DNA of 7,148 nucleotides. It comes from an uncultured Cyanobium sp. GTDB lineage: Bacteria > Cyanobacteriota > Cyanobacteriia > PCC-6307 > Cyanobiaceae. The stretch lies in NCBI GenBank assembly GCA_937919075.1, contig CALFOF010000196.1, positions 1-7,148 of the forward strand. Direction: 5' to 3'. Shown piece by piece: positions 1-5,905 of this stretch (within the stretch, counting starts at the first letter, position 1; every line of letters starts with the position of its first letter). Both the position numbers and the translations under genes were made by a program. The notes under the pieces are model-generated. The model worked only from the letters and a program-made list of their open reading frames with translations. It searched no databases and was not told where the DNA came from.

Positions 1-480
1 CCCGGGCCCTTGATCATGGTGGTGGCCTTCGTGGGCTTCATGGGCGGCTGGAACACCGCCGCCCCCAGCCTCGGCGCGGGCGCCGCCACCAGCTTCGCCG
101 CTGCCGCTGCGGCGTTGCCGCTGGCGGTGCTGGCCGCCCTCACGGTCACATGGTTCACCTTCCTGCCGTCGTTTCTGTTCATCCTGGTGGGCGGGCCCTT
201 GGTGGAGGCCAGCCGCGAGGACATCCGCCTCAGTGGACCGCTCACGGCAATCACCGCGGCGGTGGTGGGCGTGATCGCCAACCTGGCGGTGTTCTTCGCC
301 GGCCATGTGCTCTGGCCCGACGGCGCTGGTGGCGGCTTCGATCCGGCGGCGTTGGCGCTGATGGCGGCGGCGGCCGTGGCCCTGCTGCGTTGGCGTTGGC
401 CGGTGCTCCGGCTGATTCTCACAGCGGCCCTGATCGGCGCCTGCCGCCAGCTGGCCAGCTGGGCCGGGCTGCTGGGCTGA
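1..480 (+). CDS. chrA: Chromate transporter ChrA family, C-terminal part (5' end outside window)
   Basis: This is the last 159 residues of a chromate-ion transporter of the CHR family, an inner-membrane protein that exports chromate (or carries sulfate-like anions) in characterised members. The frame is open from base 1 (PGPLIM...), so the true start lies to the left. Family hallmarks visible are the opening PGPLIMVVAFVGF segment, the TWFTFLPSFLFILVG stretch at about residues 48-62, and the LTAITAAVVGVIANLAVFF helix at about residues 81-99. Full-length two-domain ChrA proteins are roughly 400 residues, so this would be most of the C-terminal CHR domain. The segment is hydrophobic with several membrane spans and ends in a normal TGA. 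It converges on the transporter ATPase gene with only 19 bases between the stops. Substrate specificity cannot be read from the sequence; some ChrA homologues are not chromate-resistance proteins. Confidence 0.88.
   Translation, partial: PGPLIMVVAFVGFMGGWNTAAPSLGAGAATSFAAAAAALPLAVLAALTVTWFTFLPSFLFILVGGPLVEASREDIRLSGPLTAITAAVVGVIANLAVFFAGHVLWPDGAGGGFDPAALALMAAAAVALLRWRWPVLRLILTAALIGACRQLASWAGLLG
447..462. repeat. Perfect 16-bp palindrome near the end of chrA
   Basis: CCAGCTGGCCAGCTGG equals its own reverse complement and is also a direct duplication of CCAGCTGG. It lies in the chrA coding sequence, ending 15 bases before the stop codon, and codes for part of RQLASW. As RNA on either strand it could fold as a 6-bp stem with a GGCC loop. 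There is no T-run after it on either strand, so a classical intrinsic terminator is not supported. It may simply be chance in GC-rich DNA. Confidence 0.6.
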
Positions 481-497
481 ACCTGCTGGGCTGAACC
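470..497. repeat. Perfect 14-bp tandem duplication over the chrA stop codon
   Basis: TGCTGGGCTGAACC occurs twice back to back (470-483 and 484-497). The first copy contains the chrA stop codon TGA (478-480). The second copy fills nearly all of the 19-base gap to the stop codon of the converging ATPase gene. Neither coding frame is disturbed. It is best explained as a small replication-slippage duplication. Confidence 0.85.
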
Positions 498-499
498 GT

Positions 500-1243
500 T
501 CAGAGAATCTGGGCCAGGAACTGACGGCTGCGCTCGTGCTGGGGGTTGGTGAAGAAGGTGGTGGGGGCCGCTTCCTCCACGATCTGCCCCTCCGACATCA
601 GCACCACCCGGTGCGCCACCTCGCGCGCAAAGCCCATTTCGTGGGTCACCACCACCATGGTCATGCCGTCGGCGGCGAGGGCGCGCATCACCTCCAGCAC
701 CTCCCCCACCATCTCTGGATCGAGGGCGCTGGTGGGTTCATCGAACAGCAGGATGCGGGGCTCCATGCAGAGCGAGCGGGCGATCGCCACCCGCTGTTGC
801 TGGCCGCCAGAGAGCTGGCCGGGATACTTGCCCGCCTGCTCGGCGATGCCCACCCGCTCCAGCAGCCCCAGGGCCTGGGCCTCCACCTCTGCCCGCCGCC
901 GCTTGCGCACCGCCACCGGCGCCAGGGTGAGGTTCTCCAACACGGTGAGATGGGGGAAGAGGTTGAACTGCTGAAACACCATGCCGGTGTCGCAGCGGAT
1001 CGCATCGATGTTGCGCAGGTCGTTGGAAAGGGCGATGCCATCGATCGTGATCGTGCCCTCCTGGAAATCTTCGAGCGCGTTGAAGGTGCGGATGAAGGTG
1101 CTCTTGCCCGACCCCGAGGGCCCCATGATCACCACCACTTCACCGCGGCTCACGCTCAGATCCACGCCGCGCAGGGCATGGAAGCCGTTGGGGTACCACT
1201 TCTGAACCCCGCGGGCCTCAATCATCAACGGGCTGGCGGTCAT
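500..1243 (-). CDS. aapP: Polar amino-acid ABC transporter, ATP-binding protein (AapP/GlnQ/BgtA type)
   Basis: A 247-residue cytoplasmic ATPase that powers amino-acid uptake with the two permeases and binding protein encoded just upstream. All ABC motifs are present: Walker [10 protein letters not shown] at residues 41-49, Q-loop at Q91/Q92 ([12 protein letters not shown]), signature LSGGQQQR at 144-151, Walker B ILLFDE at 164-169, D-loop SALD at 172-175, and switch histidine H201 in VTHEMGFA. Length and the KWYPNG start region fit the polar amino-acid subfamily. The frame stays open upstream to 1321, but the ATG at 1243 is chosen because it sits 2 bp after the preceding permease stop (TGA CC ATG) and matches family length; ATG at 1225 is an alternative. 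No Shine-Dalgarno site is evident, so reinitiation after the permease is likely. The cyanobacterial name would be bgtA if this is the N-II type system; the symbol follows the Rhizobium aap operon. Confidence 0.93.
   Translation of the reverse strand: MTASPLMIEARGVQKWYPNGFHALRGVDLSVSRGEVVVIMGPSGSGKSTFIRTFNALEDFQEGTITIDGIALSNDLRNIDAIRCDTGMVFQQFNLFPHLTVLENLTLAPVAVRKRRRAEVEAQALGLLERVGIAEQAGKYPGQLSGGQQQRVAIARSLCMEPRILLFDEPTSALDPEMVGEVLEVMRALAADGMTMVVVTHEMGFAREVAHRVVLMSEGQIVEEAAPTTFFTNPQHERSRQFLAQIL
780..787. repeat. HIP1 octamer GCGATCGC
   Basis: Exact copy of the highly iterated palindrome that is over-represented in many cyanobacterial genomes, here inside the ATPase gene. Two exact copies in about 7 kb is more than expected by chance for this base composition, but on its own it is only weak taxonomic evidence. 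Confidence 0.5.
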
Positions 1244-1245
1244 GG

Positions 1246-2508
1246 TCAGGTGGGGGAATGGGAAGGATCGAGGCGGCGCTCCAGCGCCCGGCTGCCGAGG
1301 CCGAGGGCGGCGCAGCAGCACCAGAACAGCACCGCGAGGGTGAGATACACCTCGGCGTTCTTGCCGAGGAATTCTGGGTTGGCCATCACCGTGCGAGCGG
1401 TGCCGAGCAGATCGAGCAGGCCGATCAACGACAGCAAGGTGGTGTCCTGCAGCAGGGAGATGAACTGCCCCACCGTGGCGGGCAAGGCGATGCGCAGGGC
1501 CTGGGGCAGCACCACATGCCGCAGGGCCTGCGGCACAGAGAGCCCCAGCGAACGGGCGGCCTCCAGCTGACCCACAGGCACCGCCGCCAGACCGGCACGC
1601 ACGGCTTCAGCCAGATAGGCCCCGCAGAAGAAGGTGAGCACCCAGGCGGCCCGCCAGACGCGGTCGGGGGCCCAGCCACCGGGAAGCATGTAGCCGAGGA
1701 TGTTCTGCCCCAGGAACAGCAGGGTGATCAGCGGGGCGCCGCGGATGAATTCGATGTAAAGCACCGAGCTCCAGCGCAGCAGCGGCAAGGTGCTGCGGCG
1801 GCCGAGGGCCACCACGATGCCGATCGGGAAGCTGAGCAGGATGGCGAAGCTGGCCATCAGCAAGGTGAGCAGCAGGCCACCCCACTCAGACGGCGGCACG
1901 CGCGGAACGCCCAGGCCGCCGGCGATCAGCACCATGCCGAACAGGTAAAGCGCCGGCCAGAGCAGCGGCAGAAAGCGCAGCAGGCGCCGCGGCACCAGCT
2001 GCCCCCACTGGCCCGACACCCCCCGCAGCACCAGCAGCAGCGCCGTGATCGCCCACCAGCGCAGCTGCAGCGGCACGGGTAGCTTCAGGGCCACCGGCAG
2101 CCAGGCGGCCACAAAGGCCAGCACGGCAATCGCCACCAGGTCGTTGATGGGCCAGAGCGTGCCGCTGCGATCGGCGCGCGGATGGCTGCGCAGCAGGCCC
2201 CAGCTCGCGCCGATCGTGGCCCCCGCCAGGGTGACCAGCAGCCACAGTCGCCATTGCTGCAGCAATGGATAGCGCCCCACAGCAAACAGGGTGGTGTTGG
2301 CCTGGATCACCGCCCACTGGGCCTGGCGAAAGGCCCAATGCCAGAAGCCCACGCCCGCGGCCAGCAGGGCGGCAAGCAGCAGCACGCTGATCACCCCGTC
2401 GAGGGGAGTGGCGAACAGCTCCTGACGCAGCGCCCCGCGCCAGCTGCGGCGAGCGGAGGGGGGAGCGGGCCGGGGCGGCAGCAGGGGCGGGGAGGAGGAG
2501 GTGGTCAT
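1246..2508 (-). CDS. aapM: Polar amino-acid ABC transporter, permease 2 (AapM/BztC/NatH type)
   Basis: A 420-residue integral inner-membrane subunit that pairs with the permease encoded just upstream to form the translocation channel. The C-terminal half is a standard His/Glu/Gln/Arg/opine-type permease domain: [22 protein letters not shown] from about residue 209, [16 protein letters not shown] at 251-266, and the ATPase-coupling EAA loop at about 316-343 ([20 protein letters not shown]...). The N-terminal half adds several hydrophobic segments (about 39-55, 88-105, 121-140, 151-161, 176-200), as in AapM/BztC proteins, which are longer than single-domain permeases. The first 25 residues are rich in Pro and Ser, with several Arg. 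Its ATG (2508-2506) shares one base with the stop of the upstream permease (TGATG), indicating translational coupling. The substrate is probably general polar or acidic amino acids by family; the sequence does not fix it. Confidence 0.92.
   Translation of the reverse strand: MTTSSSPPLLPPRPAPPSARRSWRGALRQELFATPLDGVISVLLLAALLAAGVGFWHWAFRQAQWAVIQANTTLFAVGRYPLLQQWRLWLLVTLAGATIGASWGLLRSHPRADRSGTLWPINDLVAIAVLAFVAAWLPVALKLPVPLQLRWWAITALLLVLRGVSGQWGQLVPRRLLRFLPLLWPALYLFGMVLIAGGLGVPRVPPSEWGGLLLTLLMASFAILLSFPIGIVVALGRRSTLPLLRWSSVLYIEFIRGAPLITLLFLGQNILGYMLPGGWAPDRVWRAAWVLTFFCGAYLAEAVRAGLAAVPVGQLEAARSLGLSVPQALRHVVLPQALRIALPATVGQFISLLQDTTLLSLIGLLDLLGTARTVMANPEFLGKNAEVYLTLAVLFWCCCAALGLGSRALERRLDPSHSPT
2251..2268. 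repeat. Perfect 18-bp palindrome inside aapM
   Basis: CCATTGCTGCAGCAATGG is identical to its reverse complement with no spacer, centred on a CTGCAG. It is codon-aligned and encodes residues 81-86 (PLLQQW) of the second permease. A perfect 9-bp half-site with no loop is uncommon by chance in a window this size. No function can be assigned. Confidence 0.7.
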
Positions 2509-3494
2509 CAGCGCTCGCGAATCTGCACCAGTTGGTTGACCCCGTTCATCAGCACCGAAATCACCAGATCGATCAGCAGATAGGCGCCGAGCAGCAGCAG
2601 GAACACTTCCAGGGCGCGGCCCGTCTGGTTGAGGGTGGTTTCAGAGACGGAATAGAGATCGGCGTAGCCCACCGCCACCGCCAGGGCTGAATTCTTGGCC
2701 AGCGAGATGTACTGGCTGTTGAGCCCCGGCACGATCACCCGCAGCGCCTGGGGCAGCACAACGGTGCGCATCGTGGCGCTCCAGTGCAGGCCAAGCGACG
2801 TGGCCGCTTCCCATTGCCCGCGGGGCACCGCGGCGATGCCACCACGCACCACCTCCGCCACGAAGGCGCCGGTGTAGGTGATCAGGCCGGTGATCAGGGC
2901 GGAGAACTCCACAGATAGGCGAAGCGGCGCCCGCCAGACGTCGTTCACCAGGGTGGGCCCCTGCCACTGAAAGCCGTCGGCGAACCAGGCCAGATACAGC
3001 CCGGATTTGGAGAGCACCACGCCGGGCCATTGCAAGGCTGCGGTGCTGTTCGGCAGCGCCAGAAACACCACGAAATACCAGAACAGCAACTGCAGCAGCA
3101 GGGGAATGTTGCGGATCACCTCCACATACACCCGCGCCAGGCGCCGCAGCAGGCCATTGCCGCTGAAGGCGGCCATGCCCACTGCCGTGCCCAGCACGGT
3201 GGCCCCCACCAGCCCCACCACGATCGCCCGCAGGCTGTTGACCAGCCCCACAACCAGCACGCGCCAGTAGGGCATCGAGGCATCGAAGGGGATCAGGCTT
3301 TCGGCCACATCGAAGCTGGCGGGTTGCCCCAGCCAGCGCCAGGTGAGCAGCAGCCCGGCGGCGGTGAGATTGCGCACCAGGTTGCCCAGCAGCAGGGCGA
3401 TCACCACCAGGATCGCCACCCCCACAGCCCCCTGGACCAGCCAGGGAACCACGCGCCGATCCCGCCACCAGGGAACCCGCTGGATGTCGCTCAT
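2508..3494 (-). CDS. aapQ: Polar amino-acid ABC transporter, permease 1 (AapQ/BztB/NatG type)
   Basis: A 328-residue integral membrane permease, partner of the downstream AapM-like subunit. The N-terminus PWWRDRRVVPWLVQ leads into a first membrane span at about 18-41. A periplasmic stretch contains FDVAESLIPF (61-70), characteristic of AapQ-type permeases. The permease domain starts near residue 79 (VLVVGLVNSLRAIVVG), followed by VYVEVIRNIPLLLQLLFWYF (122-141). The cytoplasmic EAA loop is at about 229-256 (EAATSLGLHWSATMRTVVLP...), then QYISLAKNSALAVAVGY and a final span at about 296-317. The ATG at 3494 lies 10 bp after the binding-protein stop, with no clear Shine-Dalgarno site. It overlaps the next gene by one base. 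AapQ in Rhizobium is longer (around 400 residues); the shorter length here resembles cyanobacterial NatG proteins as far as I can recall. Confidence 0.92.
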   Translation of the reverse strand: MSDIQRVPWWRDRRVVPWLVQGAVGVAILVVIALLLGNLVRNLTAAGLLLTWRWLGQPASFDVAESLIPFDASMPYWRVLVVGLVNSLRAIVVGLVGATVLGTAVGMAAFSGNGLLRRLARVYVEVIRNIPLLLQLLFWYFVVFLALPNSTAALQWPGVVLSKSGLYLAWFADGFQWQGPTLVNDVWRAPLRLSVEFSALITGLITYTGAFVAEVVRGGIAAVPRGQWEAATSLGLHWSATMRTVVLPQALRVIVPGLNSQYISLAKNSALAVAVGYADLYSVSETTLNQTGRALEVFLLLLGAYLLIDLVISVLMNGVNQLVQIRER

Positions 3495-3504
3495 CGCGAG
3501 GTGC

Positions 3505-4653
3505 TCAACGGAAGGGCGGCGAATAGATCAGTCCACCGTCTTTCCACTGACGGTTCTCGGCCCGCTCGAGCTTGAGCGGCGAGCCGGCGCCCACATTGCG
3601 CTCAAAGATTTCGCCGTAGTTGCCCACCGCAGCGATCGCCTTGGGCACGAAATCCGCCGGCAGACCCAGCTGCTTGCCGAAATCCCCTTCCACGCCGAGG
3701 AAGCGGCGCAGGTCAGCCAGGTTGGTGTTGGCCTTGGCTTCCGCCACCTTGGCGGCCACGTTGGCCTGGGTGATGCCCAGTTCTTCAGCCTGGAACAGGG
3801 CATAGACGGTCCAGCGCAGGGCATCGGCCCAGGCCGGATCTCCGTTGATGCTGGCAGGGGTGAGCGGTTCCTTGCTCATCACTTCCGGCAGCAGGATGTG
3901 GGCATCGGGCTGCGGGAAGCTGCTGCGCTTGGCGGCCAGCTGGGAGCGGTCGCTGGTCACGGCCACGCAGCGGCCGCCGAGGTAGGCGGCGTAGGTCTGG
4001 TCGCCGGTCTGGAATTTGAGCGGGGTGTAGGCGATGCCCTGCTCGCGCATGCGATCGGCCAGGTTGAGCTCGGTGGTGGTGCCGCTCTCCACGCAGATCG
4101 GCTTGCCGGCCAGATCCTTGAGGGTCTTGATGCCGCTGGCCACCGGTGCCATCAGGCCCTGGCCGTCATAGAAGGTGGTGGGACCGAAAGAAATGCCGTT
4201 GCCACCGGCCGAATCGCGGCTCAGGGTCATGGTGGTGTTGCGGGCCAGCATGTCCACCTCGCCGCTGGCGAGGGCCGCGAAGCGCTCGCTGGAGTTGAGG
4301 TCGCGGTATTCCACCATTTCGGGATCGCCGAGAATGGCGGCGGCCACGGCCCGGCAGGTGTCGGCGTCGAGGCCGCTGTAGGTGCCGTCGGGGCCGAGGA
4401 AGCTGAAGCCCGGCAGCTTGCCGTCCACGCCGCAGACGAGCTTGCCGCGGCTGCGGATCGTCTCCATCTTCTGGCTCTGCACCCCTTCGCCGCCGCCACC
4501 GCCATCACTGGCGCAGCTGGCCAGCAGCAGGGACAACACCACCGGAACAGCCGCCACAAGTGATCGCAGGCGCAAGGATCGCAGAGGCAGGGATCGCAGA
4601 GGCAGGGATCGCAGCGGCTGTGATCGCAGCTGAACTGGTCGCAGGTGAAGCAT
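3505..4653 (-). CDS. aapJ: Amino-acid ABC transporter substrate-binding lipoprotein (AapJ/BztA/NatF type)
   Basis: Periplasmic solute-binding protein anchored by a lipid; it delivers amino acids to the permease pair encoded downstream and is the first gene of the operon. From ATG 4653 it has 382 residues. A hydrophobic stretch VAAVPVVLSLLL ends in a lipobox LASC with the lipidated Cys at 47, followed by a Gly-rich linker. Family motifs follow: RGKLVCGVDGKLPGFS (69-84), GLDADTCRAVAAAILGD (94-110), RFAALASGEVDML-ARNTT (124-141), CVESGTTTELNLAD (187-200), and the C-terminal WKDGGLIYSPPFR typical of AapJ. The start is uncertain. GTG 4695 adds 14 residues; ATG 4653 gives an unusually long, Arg-rich region of six LRSLP-like pentapeptides; TTG 4575 would give a normal 20-residue leader (MRLRSL...) and leave the repeat mostly untranslated. 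No Shine-Dalgarno site decides between them. Amino-acid specificity is not readable. Confidence 0.9.
   Translation of the reverse strand: MLHLRPVQLRSQPLRSLPLRSLPLRSLRLRSLVAAVPVVLSLLLASCASDGGGGGEGVQSQKMETIRSRGKLVCGVDGKLPGFSFLGPDGTYSGLDADTCRAVAAAILGDPEMVEYRDLNSSERFAALASGEVDMLARNTTMTLSRDSAGGNGISFGPTTFYDGQGLMAPVASGIKTLKDLAGKPICVESGTTTELNLADRMREQGIAYTPLKFQTGDQTYAAYLGGRCVAVTSDRSQLAAKRSSFPQPDAHILLPEVMSKEPLTPASINGDPAWADALRWTVYALFQAEELGITQANVAAKVAEAKANTNLADLRRFLGVEGDFGKQLGLPADFVPKAIAAVGNYGEIFERNVGAGSPLKLERAENRQWKDGGLIYSPPFR
3632..3639. repeat. HIP1 octamer GCGATCGC
   Basis: Second exact copy of the cyanobacterial highly iterated palindrome, inside the binding-protein gene. Together with the copy at 780 it mildly supports a cyanobacterial source. 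Confidence 0.5.
4562..4651 (-). repeat. Six-unit 15-bp tandem repeat encoding LRSLP-like pentapeptides
   Basis: On the + strand the core GATCGCAG begins at 4562, 4577, 4592, 4607 and 4622, with a one-base variant GGTCGCAG at 4637, so the spacing is exactly 15 bp. The two central units (4577-4591, 4592-4606) are identical. Outer units keep the core and diverge in the remaining seven bases. Read in the binding-protein frame, the unit is CTGCGATCCCTGCCT, giving pentapeptides LRPVQ, LRSQP, LRSLP, LRSLP, LRSLR, LRSLV. Being a multiple of three, gain or loss of units would not shift the frame. Five GATC sites are phased at 15 bp. The array ends immediately before the hydrophobic core of the lipoprotein signal. 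Confidence 0.93.
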
Positions 4654-4796
4654 CAGGGGCAAGGATGAAGTGTGCGCAGTTTGCCAGCAGGACACAAGAG
4701 CTGCTGGTCACAACGCCCACACGTTGCAGGCCGCCTCTCCATAGCTTCAGGCGACGGCGATGATGGTGATCAGGTCCAGGCCCGGGTCGCCGCTTG
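4654..4796. promoter_or_regulatory. Divergent intergenic region between aapJ and pyrC
   Basis: This 143-bp region separates the ATG of the amino-acid transporter operon (- strand) from the ATG of pyrC (+ strand). It must therefore contain, or overlap, promoters in both directions. I could not find a convincing -35/-10 pair on either strand. The best - strand candidate (TTGTGT, 17 bp, CACACT) matches only three of six bases in each box. No Shine-Dalgarno-like sequence precedes either ATG. It contains the inverted repeat at 4684-4707. The regulatory role is inferred from gene arrangement only. Confidence 0.5.
4684..4707. promoter_or_regulatory. 7-bp inverted repeat with 10-base spacer, candidate operator or 5' leader hairpin
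   Basis: CCAGCAG (4684-4690) and CTGCTGG (4701-4707) are exact reverse complements separated by ten bases. The element starts 31 bases upstream of the aapJ ATG and ends 89 bases before the pyrC ATG. The dyad could be a transcription-factor site for either gene or a hairpin in the aapJ leader. If aapJ translation starts at GTG 4695, part of it would be coding. No known regulator consensus is recognised. Confidence 0.3.
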
Positions 4797-5891
4797 ATGT
4801 CCGCTTCCTCCGCTGCGCCACAAGTGGCTCCCGGTTCGCTGGTGATGCGCCGCCCCGACGACTGGCACGTGCACCTGCGCGACGGCCCCCTGCTCAACGC
4901 GGTGGTGGCCGCGACGGCGCGGGCGTTCGGCCGGGCGATCGTGATGCCAAACCTGAGCCCGCCGATCACCACGGCGGCGATGGCGCAGGCCTACCGCCTG
5001 CGGATCCTGGCTGCCCTGCCGCCGGGCAGCCGCTTCCAGCCGCTGATGACCGCCTATCTCACCGACACGATCGATCCGGCGGAACTGGAGCGGGGCCATG
5101 GAGCCGGCATCTTCACGGCCGTGAAGCTCTACCCGGCCAACGCCACCACCAATTCAGCCCAGGGCGTGACCGACATCGCCAAGCTCACCGCCGTGTTCGA
5201 AACGCTCGAGCGCATCGGCATGCCGCTGCTCCTGCACGGCGAGGTCACCGACGCGGAGATCGACATCTTTGATCGCGAAGCGGTATTTATTGAGCGGCAC
5301 CTGCAGCCGCTGCTGGAGCGCTATCCCCGCATGAAGGTGGTGCTGGAGCACATCACCACCAGCGAAGCGGTGGCTTTCGTGGAGAGCCAGGCGGGCGGCG
5401 ACTCCCCACGGCTTTGCGCCACGATCACCCCCCACCACCTGCAGCTCAACCGCAATGCGATGTTCAACGGCGGCCTCTGGCCCGACTTCTACTGCCTGCC
5501 GGTGATCAAGCGGGAGCGGCACCGCCTGGCCCTGCGCCGTGCCGCCGTCTCCGGCAACCCCTGCTTCTTTCTCGGCACCGATTCCGCCCCCCACCGCCGC
5601 TCCGCCAAAGAAGCAGCCTGCGGTTGCGCCGGCATCTTCAATGCACCCCACGCGCTGGAGAGCTACGCGCAGGTGTTCGAGCAGGAGGGGGCGCTGCACC
5701 GGTTGGAAGCGTTCGCCTCGCTCTACGGCCCCCGCTTCTACGGCCTGCCGCCCCACGAGCAGACGGTGGAGCTGCGCCGTGAGCCGTTGCCGGTGCCGCG
5801 GCGACTGGAGCTGGCCGATGGCGACGGTGGCGTGGAGGTGCTGGTGCCGTTCCACGCCGGCCAGAGCCTGCCCTGGCGCTTGGTGGACTGA
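4797..5891 (+). CDS. pyrC: Dihydroorotase, class II (PyrC)
   Basis: Cytoplasmic zinc amidohydrolase of de novo pyrimidine synthesis that interconverts N-carbamoyl-L-aspartate and L-dihydroorotate. The protein has 364 residues, slightly longer than E. coli PyrC (about 348). Every catalytic element of the E. coli enzyme is recognisable: metal ligands H24 and H26 in RPDDWHVHLRDG, substrate residues R28 and N52, carboxylated lysine K110 in AVKLYPANATTNS, H147 in LLLHGEV, H185 in VLEHITT, and catalytic D262 in GTDSAPH. The flexible-loop threonines T117/T118 are also present. The start is ATG 4797; an adjacent TTG at 4794 is possible, and ATG 4845 would cut to just before the RRPDDW motif, which seems too short. 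No Shine-Dalgarno site is visible. It is divergent from the transporter operon and convergent with the antiporter gene 14 bp away. Nothing suggests loss of function. Confidence 0.97.
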   Translation: MSASSAAPQVAPGSLVMRRPDDWHVHLRDGPLLNAVVAATARAFGRAIVMPNLSPPITTAAMAQAYRLRILAALPPGSRFQPLMTAYLTDTIDPAELERGHGAGIFTAVKLYPANATTNSAQGVTDIAKLTAVFETLERIGMPLLLHGEVTDAEIDIFDREAVFIERHLQPLLERYPRMKVVLEHITTSEAVAFVESQAGGDSPRLCATITPHHLQLNRNAMFNGGLWPDFYCLPVIKRERHRLALRRAAVSGNPCFFLGTDSAPHRRSAKEAACGCAGIFNAPHALESYAQVFEQEGALHRLEAFASLYGPRFYGLPPHEQTVELRREPLPVPRRLELADGDGGVEVLVPFHAGQSLPWRLVD

Positions 5892-5905
5892 GCGGCAACA
5901 CGCAC

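Noticed and set aside
1244..1321. N-terminal extension of the ATPase frame up to base 1321.
   Set aside because: The extra 26 residues lie inside the permease gene, are Arg/Pro-rich and unlike the family; ATG 1243 fits length and operon spacing.
536..1570. Long + strand open frame (344 codons) opposite the ATPase and permease genes.
   Set aside because: Composition is His/Gln/Arg-rich low complexity typical of antisense frames in GC-rich DNA, while the - strand carries full ABC motifs.
3741..3755. CCGCCA-CCT-TGGCGG hairpin inside the binding-protein gene.
   Set aside because: Short GC-rich inverted repeats of this size are frequent in coding DNA of this composition, and nothing marks it as functional.
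4707..4720. GT-N10-AC match upstream of aapJ, resembling the minimal NtcA site for nitrogen control.
   Set aside because: The full consensus GTA-N8-TAC is not met (GTC...CAC on the + strand), and a four-base match is expected by chance in a 143-bp region.
4560..4763. 67-codon + strand open frame across the tandem repeat (IAEAG-like repeats).
   Set aside because: It is antisense to the binding-protein gene, its repeats follow from the DNA repeat, and there is no family resemblance or ribosome site.
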